Shown here piece after piece: positions 33,977 to 44,819 of a stretch of 64,000 bases of DNA. Position 1 is the first letter of the stretch. Every line of letters starts with the position of its first letter. The DNA comes from Roridomyces roridus (lineage: Eukaryota; Basidiomycota; Agaricomycetes; Agaricales; Mycenaceae). A program made the position numbers and the translations under genes. Below the pieces are notes generated by a model. That model saw only the letters and a program-made list of their open reading frames with translations. It had not been told where the DNA came from and ran no database searches. The stretch lies in NCBI GenBank assembly GCA_029378245.1, contig JARKIF010000006.1, positions 1,054,001 to 1,118,000 on the forward strand, written 5' to 3'.

Positions 33977-36534
33977 ATGGCCGCATCTACTACCACACCC
34001 GCCTCACATGTTTCGTCGAGCATGTATCGAATCGAGCCGCTCCAGGATGCCAATTGGCTAGGCTGGAAGCGCCGTATCACCTCCATTTTGAGGGATCGAG
34101 GTCTGCTGAAGTATGTCTTGGGAACTTTACCCCGTCCGACACCGGCAGATGCAAACAAACCAACTGCCGATGAACTAAAGTCCATTGAAGAATGGGAAGA
34201 CAATGACGCGCGTGCACAGACTCAACTTGAGCTGACGATAAGCGACTCACAGATGATTCATATCTCTGGCGCTACGACTTCTGCGCAAATGTGGAAACAG
34301 CTTGTCACTGTAAAGGAATCTCGCGGAAAATTGGGAATTCTATCCATGCGCCGTCGACTCTATCGGACTACCGCTAATGAGTCTACCGATATTTTGGCCC
34401 ACATTACTGAGCTTAGGGAAATCCAAGAGCAGCTTCACCTTATGGGTAGCTATGTATCTGATGATGATTTCACATTCCTATTACTCACCTCTCTACCTGA
34501 GAACTGGGACCAATTTACTACGGCTTATCTAGGCGCAAACTTCACTGCTGTTGAAGCTATTGCCAGCTCTACTACTGGTACTACACAGGCTCCAACTTCA
34601 CTGGCAACTACCCTTCCGATTACCTCGTACGAACTTATTGCTATTATCCTTGAGGAATATCGCCGCCGTCTGGAAAAATCGGGCGCAGACTCTTCTTTAG
34701 TCTCGAGGGGATCGAATTCATCTTCGAACCGATACCCCAAGTCCGGTAATAAATCCGCTGGTTGCACTTGTCCTTCAGATAGTACATGTTCAAATTGTGG
34801 TCGGAAATATCATTGCAAGCATAAATGCTATGCAAAGGGTGGAGACCAGGAAGGCCAAGGACCGAACCGAACCTCGGGGAAATCAAAGAAGGGAAAAGAC
34901 AAGGCTAACCAGTCAACGAACACAGACCTAAGTGACAGCGGATATTCATGCCGTATCACTGAGGAAGATACCTGCCTCTCGGCAGTTGGTTCGATTAAAC
35001 CGACTGATTGGATCGCCGACTCTGGTACTTCATCCCATGTCTGCAATTCGAAAGATTTGTTCACGGATTTTACCCACTCACAAACCATACCATTACCGGT
35101 CTGGGTGAGCATAAAGTTCAGGCACTCGGCAAAGGCACGGTTAAATTGGCATTCAAAGCTAATGGGGGATACATTGAGAACGTACTGAAAGATGTACTAT
35201 ACACGCCCGAAGCTGCCAACAGCCTACTTTCCATAAGCAAGCTCGATGACGCCGGAGGAAATGCATTATTCCGCAACGGCACATGTACATTGACAAACGC
35301 TAAAGGAATTAAATTAGCTACAGCCAAGAAGATTGGTAAACTATATCTCTTGGATGTGAAACCTCGCGATGAGGATCACGCTAACATATCCAGTGAGTCT
35401 ACCGAGACTTGGAACTCACTTCATCGCAAGTACGGTCACCTGTCAATTTCGTCGTTGGAGAAACTTGTGCGTGGCAACATGATTACTGGAATTACTATTG
35501 CACCAGACAGCCCGCCGTTCACCCAATGCGACGCTTGTATTCAGGCTAAACAGCACCGTCGCCCTTTCCCGAAGGAGTCAGAAGACAAGACTTCCGAAAC
35601 TGGAGAACTTACTCACTCAGATGTCTGGGGACCCGCACGTGTCGCGGCTATTCCAAGCCACCTTGCCATTTCAAACGCGAAATACTACATCTCCTTCACC
35701 GATGATTACTCCCGCCGATGCACTGTATTCTTTATGAAACAGAAGTCAGAGGCCACCCAATGTGTCAAAGATTATGTTGCGTACCTCGAGCGTCATCTCA
35801 AGACTGCTCCGAAGTCGATTCGCGTTGACAACGGGGGAGAATACATCAATAAGGAACTCATTGCATGGTGTAGAAGCAAGGGAATCGACCTACAGACGAC
35901 TGCCCCATATTCACCCTCGCAGAACGGAATCGCCGAACGTTTCAACCGCACCCTAATGGAACTTGCACGCGCGATGCTTATTGCTCGCAATTTGCCGTCA
36001 TTCCTATGGGCGGAGGCTGTTATTCATGCCGCTTGCTTGAGAAATCGTTCACCTACCAGAGCTTTAAACGGGCAGACCCCGCACGAAGTCTGGACTGGCG
36101 AGAAACCAAAAATGTCACATTTGAGGGAATTTGGATCGGATGTATGGGTACTCACCCAATCCACCAAACCTGGCAAGACCACTGCCAAATCCAAGAAGTA
36201 TACCTTCGTTGGATACGCGGACGGACCTGACGCAGTTAAATATTGGGATAAATCAAGCAGGCAGGTCAAGGTCTCACGAAACTATACATTTTCAGAGACT
36301 GAAACGGACGATGTTGATGTCGACGTTACCAACCAGACTGCCGCTTGAGGGGGAGCAAGGAGTTAAGGCCAATCAGCAGCCTGTGAAAACGAATCAACCA
36401 GCTGCCGCCGCTCCATCCACCATCAAACAACCTACCCCTGCACCCGCTGCCGCCGCTACCGCACCTACCATTCCTACCCAGCGTACACCATCACCTGTAT
36501 CAACACCTAATGGACCCAACAACCCCTGCCAATA
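33977..36534 (+). pseudogene. Copia Gag-protease-integrase polyprotein, frameshifted
   Basis: The frame starts at 33977 with a copia-type Gag (N-W-L-G-W-K-R-R-I near residue 25; Q-M-W-K-Q-L near 105). A zinc knuckle C-x2-C-x4-H-x4-C (C-S-N-C-G-R-K-Y-H) follows, then the protease signature W-I-A-D-S-G-T-S-S-H. Near 35095 the frame shifts. It resumes with the pre-integrase zinc region (H-R-K-Y-G-H-L and C-D-A-C-I-Q-A-K) and an integrase with the D, D and E residues in T-H-S-D-V-W-G-P, V-D-N-G-G-E-Y and N-G-I-A-E-R-F-N-R. A second shift occurs near 36345, and the Pro/Thr-rich linker then ends at 36534 inside the inverted repeat. Two frameshifts and loss of reverse transcriptase make this copy non-autonomous. 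Confidence 0.85.
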
Positions 36535-36891
36535 GGCAAGGCACCATACATATGTGGTGCCTTGCTAATTAGCAGTGAAAGTGTTAAAAGGGCTATGGCT
36601 GAAGAAAAGGCCGGAGAAATACTGAAGAAATACTGGACACCAAGTCCACTTGACTTGGTGGTGGACAAGTCCCCTGGTAGCCGGCCGAGGTGTAGCGGCT
36701 TCTCGGCCGGTCATCAAAGGCGATCAATAATTGATGGGATCAAAAAAGCGCATTTTGCATGGCATGACCAAGTCATCACAGTTGGCAACTGAATCACACT
36801 GCGGTGCGATCCCATCAATTATTGATGGCATCAGCAACAACCGAAGTTGTAGAGGGAGTCAAGGGCTACAAGAGCTGTCAATCAACTTGTA
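36504..36891 (+). repeat. Left terminal inverted repeat (388 bp)
   Basis: Starts CACCTAATGGACCCAACAAC. It contains smaller palindromes: GGCACCATACATATGTGGTGCC, and GATCAATAATTGATGGGATC facing GATCCCATCAATTATTGAT. The arm can therefore fold on itself. Its first ~27 bp are read in frame by the flanking copia polyprotein. Confidence 0.8.
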
Positions 36892-39128
36892 GCTCCAGAT
36901 GTCTCCATCATTCAAAAAATGCAAGACAATCATGTCATCTTGGTGGTACATGACTGGTAAGAAGACCCTTGGGTCCAGATGACTCCCAAGGGTGACCCAC
37001 CAATGCTGTCCTTGTCTACTTGTAACTGTCTGTCTTTCCCCAATGTCCTTTTTTGCCGTGGTCTGCAGTTCAATTCCCCTCTCTCCCTTCTTTTTTCTCT
37101 GCCAGTGTGAACATCTGTCCACAATCCTTACATCCATCTATTTGAGCAAAGGAGAATTCCCCCTTGCTCATGTGGACCTGCCTATGTGGTTGATCAGACA
37201 GTTTTGATCCCGAGTCCTAGTTGGGACTACTACTCCAAGTGGCCCAAAAAGGAAGTTTTGCCCAATGCACCCACTGCATGCAACTCTGCACAGCAGGAAA
37301 TGTCAGAAGGGACTTTATAGGTGTAATAATGTGATTTGACAGCCTCAAATGCCCATAGGGAAGCAATGGCAAACTGATACATCAGTCTTTGTTGTGCAGG
37401 GGAAGTCCCTGTTATTCCATGACTCTTTGCTATCCAGTCTTGCTAGAAGACATTCTAACTTACTCATTGGTTGTCCCTGACCCTCTTCAATCCTTGTACC
37501 TGAAGTCTATGCTACAATATGTGTGAGAGACAGCAGGTTTGATTGGAGATCAATTTGTAGTTAGAGGCCCTTTCCCCTTGGGAGGATAATCTCAAAACTG
37601 GATCTCAATTTTGTTTGAGACTCCATAATCATTAATTAGTGCAGTCCTGAGATCAGTGTGATGCATGGATGTTGACATAAGTCAGTTTGACTCTGGCAGT
37701 GATACAGTCCTATCCCTCAGGCTAGGAGTGTCCCTGGGTTGCCAGCTTGTATTATATTTCTCACATATTCCAGAGGACCTCTGATCCCATAAGAGATCAC
37801 ACTTTGAGTGGTGTAGGCTCTTGGAACCAGGGAGATCGATTTTAAAGTGATCAGTGAATTATGGCTCAAGGGGTTGGTCAAATGGGCTGATGGAGGGCTT
37901 AATGGAACTCTCCTAGGTCACAGCATTCAGAATATATATAGCTTTGCATTGGTTGACTCTCTGGTTGTTGAGTTATGAACATTTGAACACTTTCATCATG
38001 AACACAAAATACTGCTCAGGTTGCTCTCGGGTTCAACCATTCCACATGTAAATGTGGGTCAATCTGAGATAATGAAGACATATTCTGAGCCGGATTTTGA
38101 AGGGGAATCCATTTCTCATATCCCCAGAAGCTGAAACTCACCATGAGAATCAATATCAAAGGAATGATCCAAATTTGATCATGTACATATCTCAGCTTTC
38201 TGAGGTGCTCTTGATGAGTATTCTGGCTTCAAATTGATATTTGAGCCTCAGGATGATCCCCCACCCTGGTTGTATGAGTACCTTGCCCAGGGATAAGGAG
38301 GAATGCCACAAACATGAAAATGGGGGATGTTGGAGTTAAACATTACCTTGGTCTTCCAGGTAAGAGTAGTAACCTATCCCAGAGTCCTTTTATGGTGTCA
38401 AGATACCTTGTGAATAAAGAGATCAAGGTCTGTGGTGTGAGACTGGCCTCATACACCACCATCAGCTTGGAGATCATGTACTCTGAAATGCCCTTAGTAT
38501 CACTCTCAGGCAAGACATATTGTATCAATGGTGGGGTTATGTACCTTCCCTACCCATCTGACCTTGGGAAGGGTAACTGAGAAATCTATCTTGACATGAT
38601 ATTATGGATTCAAAAAAGATCAGCTTGTGTGGCTATTATAGGCAGGCTCAAGCCTCCCTCTGCAGCCAATAGCATCCTATACCATGCCTACCATATCAAG
38701 GTAGATACTAAGGGCTTCAAATGACACAGAATCTCCCTCAGTGGACCAAGGATGAGTGAAAAACCGGAAAATTCCCTTTCTGGGACTTGGGAGTAGTGGC
38801 CAAGCTGGGACAAATACAGTAAAATGACACTGATGCTGGGTGTGTATGGGTAGTGGAGTGAACCAAAACTGATTCATCTGCTAATAGAATGTCAAGGAGG
38901 GGCTGAGGAGTGGCTGATAGACAAATTTGGAGGGTATAAAAAAGGGTGCCCTGACAGGGGATTGATCTTGAGACCTTGGGGAAAAAGACAGGATCAAGAA
39001 GAGCACATGTACCAAGTACACTAGAGCAGCAGTGCGATTGGGGAGTTTAGGTATGTCCATGTGCCGCACATCGGTATCACTGATGAGTCAATTGTGTCCT
39101 TATTGCCAGTGGTGGAGATATCTGAAGG

Positions 39129-39516
39129 TACAAGTTGATTGACAGCTCTTGTAGCCCTTGACTCCCTCTACAACTTCGGTTGTTGCTGATGCCATCAATA
39201 ATTGATGGGATCGCACCGCAGTGTGATTCAGTTGCCAACTGTGATGACTTGGTCATGCCATGCAAAATGCGCTTTTTTGATCCCATCAATTATTGATCGC
39301 CTTTGATGACCGGCCGAGAAGCCGCTACACCTCGGCCGGCTACCAGGGGACTTGTCCACCACCAAGTCAAGTGGACTTGGTGTCCAGTATTTCTTCAGTA
39401 TTTCTCCGGCCTTTTCTTCAGCCATAGCCCTTTTAACACTTTCACTGCTAATTAGCAAGGCACCACATATGTATGGTGCCTTGCCTATTGGCAGGGGTTG
39501 TTGGGTCCATTAGGTG
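39129..39516 (-). repeat. Right terminal inverted repeat (388 bp)
   Basis: This is the reverse complement of 36504-36891. The two arms translate to the same 76-residue open stretch on opposite strands, which shows the very high identity, but that stretch lacks an ATG and is not a gene. Confidence 0.8.
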
Positions 39517-39889
39517 GACAAAACAGTCATTTTGGCCAATTTTCAACCAGTTTTGCCCATTTCAGGTGCAAAAACAGTCAAAATGGCCATTTTGTCCCGG
39601 TCATTGCGAGCTCAAAACTCAATGAAAGTGGGTGAACCAACATATCATTTTGATCGCATCAAGGAGTACTTTCTCATGATAGCATCAGATCTTACGCAAT
39701 CATACTGTGGGAAAAGTTGATTTTGTAGGGGTTTTCATTTGCTCTATTGCATGAAACTTTCAGGATACCATATGGGGCAAATACTGTCAGTGAGTCCCGA
39801 ATCAACCAAAAATCATGTCCACATCTGATTTGGACTGATTCGACCCAGGGAATACCCTTCAAAAGCCGCAACAATGGCGCAAATTCTTT
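39517..39889. other. Unassigned sequence between the inverted repeat and the F-box relic
   Basis: GGACAAAACAGTCATTTTGGCC at 39516-39537 and a partly inverted counterpart ending CATTTTGTCC near 39600 hint at another element end. No gene is supported. Confidence 0.3.
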
Positions 39890-40332
39890 TTTGCCGCCAC
39901 TGTATCTCTGTATCACCTCAACGACCACTCCTGGGGCTTCCTCAATAGCGCACAAAGACGTATGAGGTTCCCCATGTTGCACACCCTGACTCTCTCTTCT
40001 TCCGATTCCGCCACAATGAAGGGCTGCTTCCTCCCCGGTGCAGCGGACCTGACATTCCCCGCCCTCACGCGTCTCCGTCTCAGCGATTTCGCCTCCTTCT
40101 CTGTCCTCATTGCCGACCTCGGTGTCTCGACCCGCGAGTGTGCGATTGTGGCCCAGGCTCACCCTGACTACCGCGCCATGCGTACACTCGTGGATGGGTG
40201 GAGAGCCATGGGTGTTCCGCTTAGGAGCCTCGCGGTCGATTCGCCCCGCTTTCTTGATGCTGGTGCGCTAAATTGGTTGAAGAAGAATGTGGAGGAGTTT
40301 ACGCGGCTGGTCCCGAACATGCGAGGCGCTAG
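39890..40332 (+). pseudogene. F-box/LRR-like C-terminal relic
   Basis: The segment reads M-L-H-T-L-T-L-S-S, F-P-A-L-T-R-L-R-L-S-D-F, D-Y-R-A-M-R-T-L-V-D and A-L-N-W-L-K-K-N-V-E-E-F. This is closely related to the last 130 codons of the gene ending at 21854. The F-box half is absent on the left, where the TE block lies. The original stop after V-P-N-M-R is lost (GGC in place of the TGC-stop end), and the frame runs on meaninglessly to 40774. It is therefore a truncated pseudogene. Confidence 0.8.
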
Positions 40333-40787
40333 AGTCTGGCTCTGTTTAGTCACCCTCGGTTGGCCGTTACATTTTGTCTTGGATTGCTGTTATCCGCAGG
40401 CCGCGCTATATGTTCTTCTCTTGACTTTAGTCCTTGGGGTTCTAACAGCAGCTTGCTGCTTCTGGCTTGGCGTGCGCGTTTACTTCCAGATGTGTATCAA
40501 CTCGCGGCTCTCAAAGTCCTCTGCTGTGTCGGGGAGCGGTGTCCTTCATGCTTGCTGTCGCTTGTCAGCCCTATGCAGCGGCGTACTGGGCATCTCATCG
40601 AATTGCCTCCTGAATGGTGCGTACGACGCAAGAGTTCTGATTCAATGTCAAGCCAATGCGCACCCTTGTCCTCGATTGGCCGTCGCATCCCACGGAACAG
40701 CGGGTCTTCCCGTAAACCATGCCGTAGCTGTATCCCACTTACATGTGCGAAGACGCACGTTTGGGTGCGCATAAACGGCGCAAAGGC

Positions 40788-40795
40788 TATAATAT
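40788..40795 (+). promoter_or_regulatory. Possible TATA box of the phosphoesterase gene
   Basis: TATAATAT lies 55 bp before the ATG at 40850. A CACGTTTGGG motif, similar to fungal Pho4-type sites, lies about 30 bp further upstream (40757-40766). Confidence 0.35.
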
Positions 40796-40849
40796 GGTTC
40801 GGGTGCCATCCTCGCCGACGTTGGCCCCTCACTCACTCACCCACTCGCG

Positions 40850-42460
40850 ATGGTCAATACCACCGCCGTCCTGCTCGGCCTCTTGGCCACCACCACCAAC
40901 GTCGTCGACACGCTCTTCGGGAACACTACCAGTCCAGCCGCAGCCGCATCCCCGGCGGCTGTAGCCAGTACCATCAGCCCCCCGCCCTTTGGATACAAAG
41001 CCGGCTCCAAAGAGTCTGTCGCCAACATGAAAGACAAGATTAAGCGCGTGGTGTGGATCCTCCTCGAGAACCGCTCGTTCGACAATATCCTGGGCGGCGT
41101 CAAGCGTCCCGGGCTTGACAACCCCGCCAACAGGGGAGATGTTTGTAATCCGGCGAACTTATCTGCAGTCGTTGGTCCGCCGTTGTGTACGAGGTCGAAG
41201 GACTTTGATTCGATCGCGAACGATCCAAGTATGTACGGCGAAGCATACTTCGGAACTGGATGCTGAAAACCATCATGTAGACCACTCCGTCACCGGCAAC
41301 AATCTTGAATTCTACGGCCAATTCGCACCCGACAACGAAGCGATTCAAAGCGGGAAGCTTGTGGCGACGAATCAAGGCTTCGTCGAGGAGCAGCTCCTCT
41401 CGTTTCCGGGTATTACTGCAGAGGTCGCCGCGGAGGAGGTCATGGGGTATTACTCCGAGGCGGAGGTACCTACGATGGTTGAAATCGTAGATGATTTTTT
41501 GACTTTCAACTATTGGTTCTCGTGCATTCCTGGGGTGCGTCGGCCCTGCATGCATTCTGATTCCGCTGATCCGTTTTTTCCAGCCAACGAACCCAAACCG
41601 CGCCTGCGCACTCTCAGGCACCTCCGCTGGTCACGGCAAGAACGACGACACGTTCGACGTCGCAGGCTTGAATATCACCAGCATCTTCCAAGCCGCTAGC
41701 GAACACGACATCTCCTGGCTGAACTACGACGGGACGAACGGAGCCTTTGCTCCCGATGCCTTGTTCTACAGCTGGACGGAGGAGAACGCCAAGAACAATA
41801 TCGTCCCCATCGAGAACTTTTTCCAGGACGCGTATTTGGGACTCCTGCCACAACTGTCGTACCTCAACCCGTCGTGCTGTGGCTTGAATAGCAACTCGAT
41901 GCATCCTACTGGGAACGTTTCCTTTGGTCAGATTTTCATCAAACAGGTCGGGAATATCTTCAAATTCATTCTTGCACCACATAACTAACCTCGCTTTGTG
42001 ACGACAGGTATACGACGCACTCCGTCAAGGCCCCCAATGGTCCGAAACCCTCCTGATCCTCACCTACGACGAATCCGGCGGTTTCCACGACCACGTACCC
42101 TCCCCACTCGCCGTCCGCCCCGACAATCTCACCTACACCGAACCAGTCCCCCACAGCCCCGACAACCAAACCTACACATTCGAATTCGATCGCCTCGGAG
42201 GACGTATGCCCACGTTCCTCATCTCGCCGTACGTCCCCAAGGGGCATATAGAGGACTTTGGTACGGACCCCGAGACGGGGAAGGCGGAGGCGTATAGTGC
42301 TACGTCAGTACTCAAGACGCTTGGGTTGTTGTGGGATATCGAGGATTTCACGCCGAGGGTTAGTCATTCGCCGACGTTTGACCATTTGATTGGGCCAAAG
42401 ATGCGTGGAGACGCACCGCAGTTCTTCTCTGTGCCGAAGCCATTCCCTAATGATGTGTAA
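40850..42460 (+). CDS. Secreted phosphoesterase (acid phosphatase / phospholipase C-like family), 482 aa
   Basis: Exons 40850..41228, 41281..41534, 41584..41946 and 42008..42460 join in frame over three introns of 49-61 bp. The N-terminus is a signal peptide (V-L-L-G-L-L-A-T-T). The family's metal/catalytic motif W-I-L-L-E-N-R-S-F-D-N-I lies at residues 69-80, and the second motif T-Y-D-E-S-G-G-F-H-D-H-V at 351-362. Enzymes of this PF04185-type family hydrolyse phosphate monoesters or phospholipids outside the cell or at the wall, and fungal members include repressible acid phosphatases. Length and motif spacing match the family, so the gene looks functional. Which substrate it prefers cannot be read from sequence. 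The third intron has a weak donor (GTCGGG), but the frame and motif continuity support it. Confidence 0.9.
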
Positions 42461-42659
42461 TGAAAGCAGTCAAAATGTATAGGGTTTTTTCTTGTATGTC
42501 AGAGCGAATAAAAGAATACAACGAGCGCTTCCCAGAAACCACAGAGGGAAGGCAAGCTTGAAGTAGTCTGATTCGCTTCAGGGAGGCGGAAAGAGGAAAG
42601 ATTAGAAATGAACACAAAATCATAGAATCGTGATCGCGAATAAATCAGGCCGTCCAAAC

Positions 42660-44810
42660 TCAACACAAGCTCCCAAACTCAGGCGTCTCCCAGCTCCACA
42701 GTGAAGCCAAAAGGCCCTTGTTCTTGCCCTGCCGCACCAGTGAATCACTACCGCCCTCTGAAAAACACATTATCCAGGAGTTCGAGTCGAACATGATTGA
42801 GGATATGAACGCACTTTGAGGAATGATAGACGCGTCAACCGCTTCCTCCGCGTTTGCCAAGCCAGTCGGTGGTTCAAGAAGTTCTCCTTTATGAAGGATG
42901 AGCACGAGCGCACGTATTTGTTGGAACTCTCACCCATCTCTTGAGTTGAGCTGACTTCCGCTTCTTTTCCCAGTGGATCAACTTGGCTCTGAGAGCCTGT
43001 CGCGTCAACGACATTCATCGTCAATCAAAAAACTCAGGCTGGATGTGTAGGAGGCTCACCAAGTGCGAATGATTCCTCCCCACCGGAAAACTGGTATAAC
43101 GGCAGTCCCATGTGAATTGCTAGTTCTTGGCTGTAGGGATCAAACCCCTTGGCGGCGTGGAATTCCCGGAGTGCCTCGTAGACACTGGCATCCCAGGACA
43201 TCCCCAACACTTTCATTTTCATCTCCACAGAGGGAAACCCGTGTCTCTCAGCCTCCTCCGTGCCCAAACGAGGCTGCCCATTTGGATCAAAAGACCAGAA
43301 CCAGAGGCATTCAGGCAATTGAAAATAACCCAGATGTTCAAGGTGGCTGGGCGGACACAAGAAGAAATATCCGTCGAGCGGCGCTTTTGTCTCAGAGGAA
43401 GCAATTTTCAAATCCAGTCGATCAGGATGAAGGCATGCTGTAGCATTTTATGTGGTCAGCACTTGTGTACGGAAGAAAAGTCTGACCATAATCATGAAAG
43501 CCCGAGGTTATTTGTAGCTGTTTGAATATGTAGTTGGCTTGGGACATCCATGCGTCTGCGGTAAAGCCATCGACGGAGTATAAGGAAACAATTGTCCCGT
43601 AGCTTTGATGTGCGTCCAACCTTGAGGGTTCGATTGGTTAGCGCATCCAAAGTGGACACCTAGCAACTCACCGGCTCCAGCCGTTTTCCATGACTGTCAT
43701 AGACATGCCACGGCATTGCCAGGTGTCGCAGCATAAAGAAACCTCCGGCGAATATGCAACTTCTATGTATTCACCGATGTAAGGTCCTGGACTGAATAGT
43801 GCCCCGAAGCGAACATCTAGTGGTTTATCCATGTCGATATGGGCCGTGTAGCGCTGCACATTGCAAGCCAATTGCTGCCAGACACTTTGATGGAACTGGG
43901 GTATTGACAAGGCCGCAAGAGCACTTGCGTCCGAGGCAGACTTGGTATAATTGATGTCTCCGGTGTTTGACCCAAAAAAGGGGATGTCCAAGAAGCTACG
44001 CCAATGTCCGTGATTGCGTGCAAGGTCCACGCAAATTCTACCAGTTGATTGACGTATGCACTCGATCTGCCTCTGAGTGGGATGAAGTTTCGCACATTCA
44101 GTTTTGATCGGGAGCTCACGCTTTTCTCTGCTCTGTAACTCAAGAATTTGTGGACGTCCTGTTGTCGCTAAGAGCGTCAGGAACAGCATGATGAAGAACC
44201 TTCAAAACCACCGACATCGATTTCTGATGACTTGGAATCCATTGGAAATGCAGACAGAAATATTGTTACCCACATACCCAGAGTGCATACAGATAAATTC
44301 GCCGAATCTTTGACGGGCGATGAAGGTCGAGGTATTCGCGAAACGGCACGAGATCTGCATCGGTAGACAAATGGATGTGGGTATTTGCTAATGAAAGAAA
44401 AACACGAATCATCCTGTGCAATAACAGCATGTTTCCCGGAGAAGTTCGCGCACCGCGGGCAATCTGTTAGACACCGAAAGTTCGGTGCCTTACGGTGCCC
44501 TCACAGTGCCCTCCTGGGTGGCAGGTCTCCGCGTGCAGGTTTTTCCGGCCCGGGCTGTCACCTCAACGTCCTGAGTCACAAAGTTGTGAGAGAATTTTTT
44601 TGATGTAGCAGCCCGGGCCGGGACAGAGCTACCATGTGGGAACCAGCCACCCCAAGGGTACTGTGAGGGCACCGTAAGGCACCGAACTTTCGGTGCGTTA
44701 CGGAATGCCCGCGGTGTCGAAACTCCAAATATCTGCAGTAGGTTTGGATGCCTGCAAGATGGGGTGTTCCAGCAGAGATGCAAGATCGAGGACTGGATAC
44801 TTACCAAAGA
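42660..44810 (-). pseudogene. Kinase-N-lobe-like family gene, paralog of 14345-16322, split by a MITE
   Basis: On the minus strand an exon reads C-R-H-P-N-L-L-Q-I-F-G-V-S at about 44715-44760 and is interrupted directly by the foldback element at 44449-44714. Downstream exons are recognisable: I-R-Q-S-T-G-R-I-C-V-D-L-A (44020-44060), V-M-E-N-G-W-S-R before a splice site near 43670, A-W-M-S-Q-A-N-Y-I-F-K-Q-L, and E-A-L-R-E-F-H-A-A-K-G-F-D-P near 43120-43170. A probable last exon lies at 42660-43024. The exon order matches the plus-strand paralog. The internal frames are open, so without the insertion this might still be a working gene, unless the element is spliced out. Confidence 0.65.
44449..44714. 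mobile_element. Foldback MITE (~265 bp) inside an exon
   Basis: Outer arms of about 70 bp are inverted copies. Both carry CACCGCGGGC, CACCGAAAGTTCGGTGCC and TTACGGTGCCCTCACAGT, read inward from each side. The centre holds a second inverted pair, CGGCCCGGGCTG and CAGCCCGGGCCG. Almost the whole element can fold into one hairpin. Flanks show TTCG/TCGA but no convincing target duplication. The superfamily is unknown. Confidence 0.8.
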
Positions 44811-44819
44811 TTCGCATGA

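Larger units (their letters stand above)
33612..36503 (+). mobile_element. Ty1/copia-type LTR retrotransposon, truncated after integrase
   Basis: A complete 5' LTR (33612-33866) is followed by a copia-type gag-protease-integrase region. The reading frame then runs into the inverted repeat that begins at 36504, and no reverse transcriptase, RNase H or 3' LTR is found. The gene order protease-integrase is diagnostic for Ty1/copia. The preceding TGAAG (33607-33611) could be one arm of a target duplication. Confidence 0.85.
36504..39516. mobile_element. 3.0-kb element with 388-bp near-perfect terminal inverted repeats
   Basis: 36504-36891 and 39129-39516 are inverted copies that I could read without finding a mismatch across the inspected blocks. 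The 2.2-kb interior is AT-richer than its surroundings and has no gene-sized frame or transposase motif. It lies inside the copia element on the left, and the right side leads to unrelated DNA. The layout suggests a non-autonomous TIR (Mutator-like?) or foldback transposon. No target duplication is evident, so superfamily and exact ends are open. Confidence 0.75.

Noticed and set aside
36562..36792. 76-residue open frame also present at 39228-39458 on the other strand
   Set aside because: It lies entirely inside the inverted-repeat arms, has no ATG start and reflects arm identity, not a gene.
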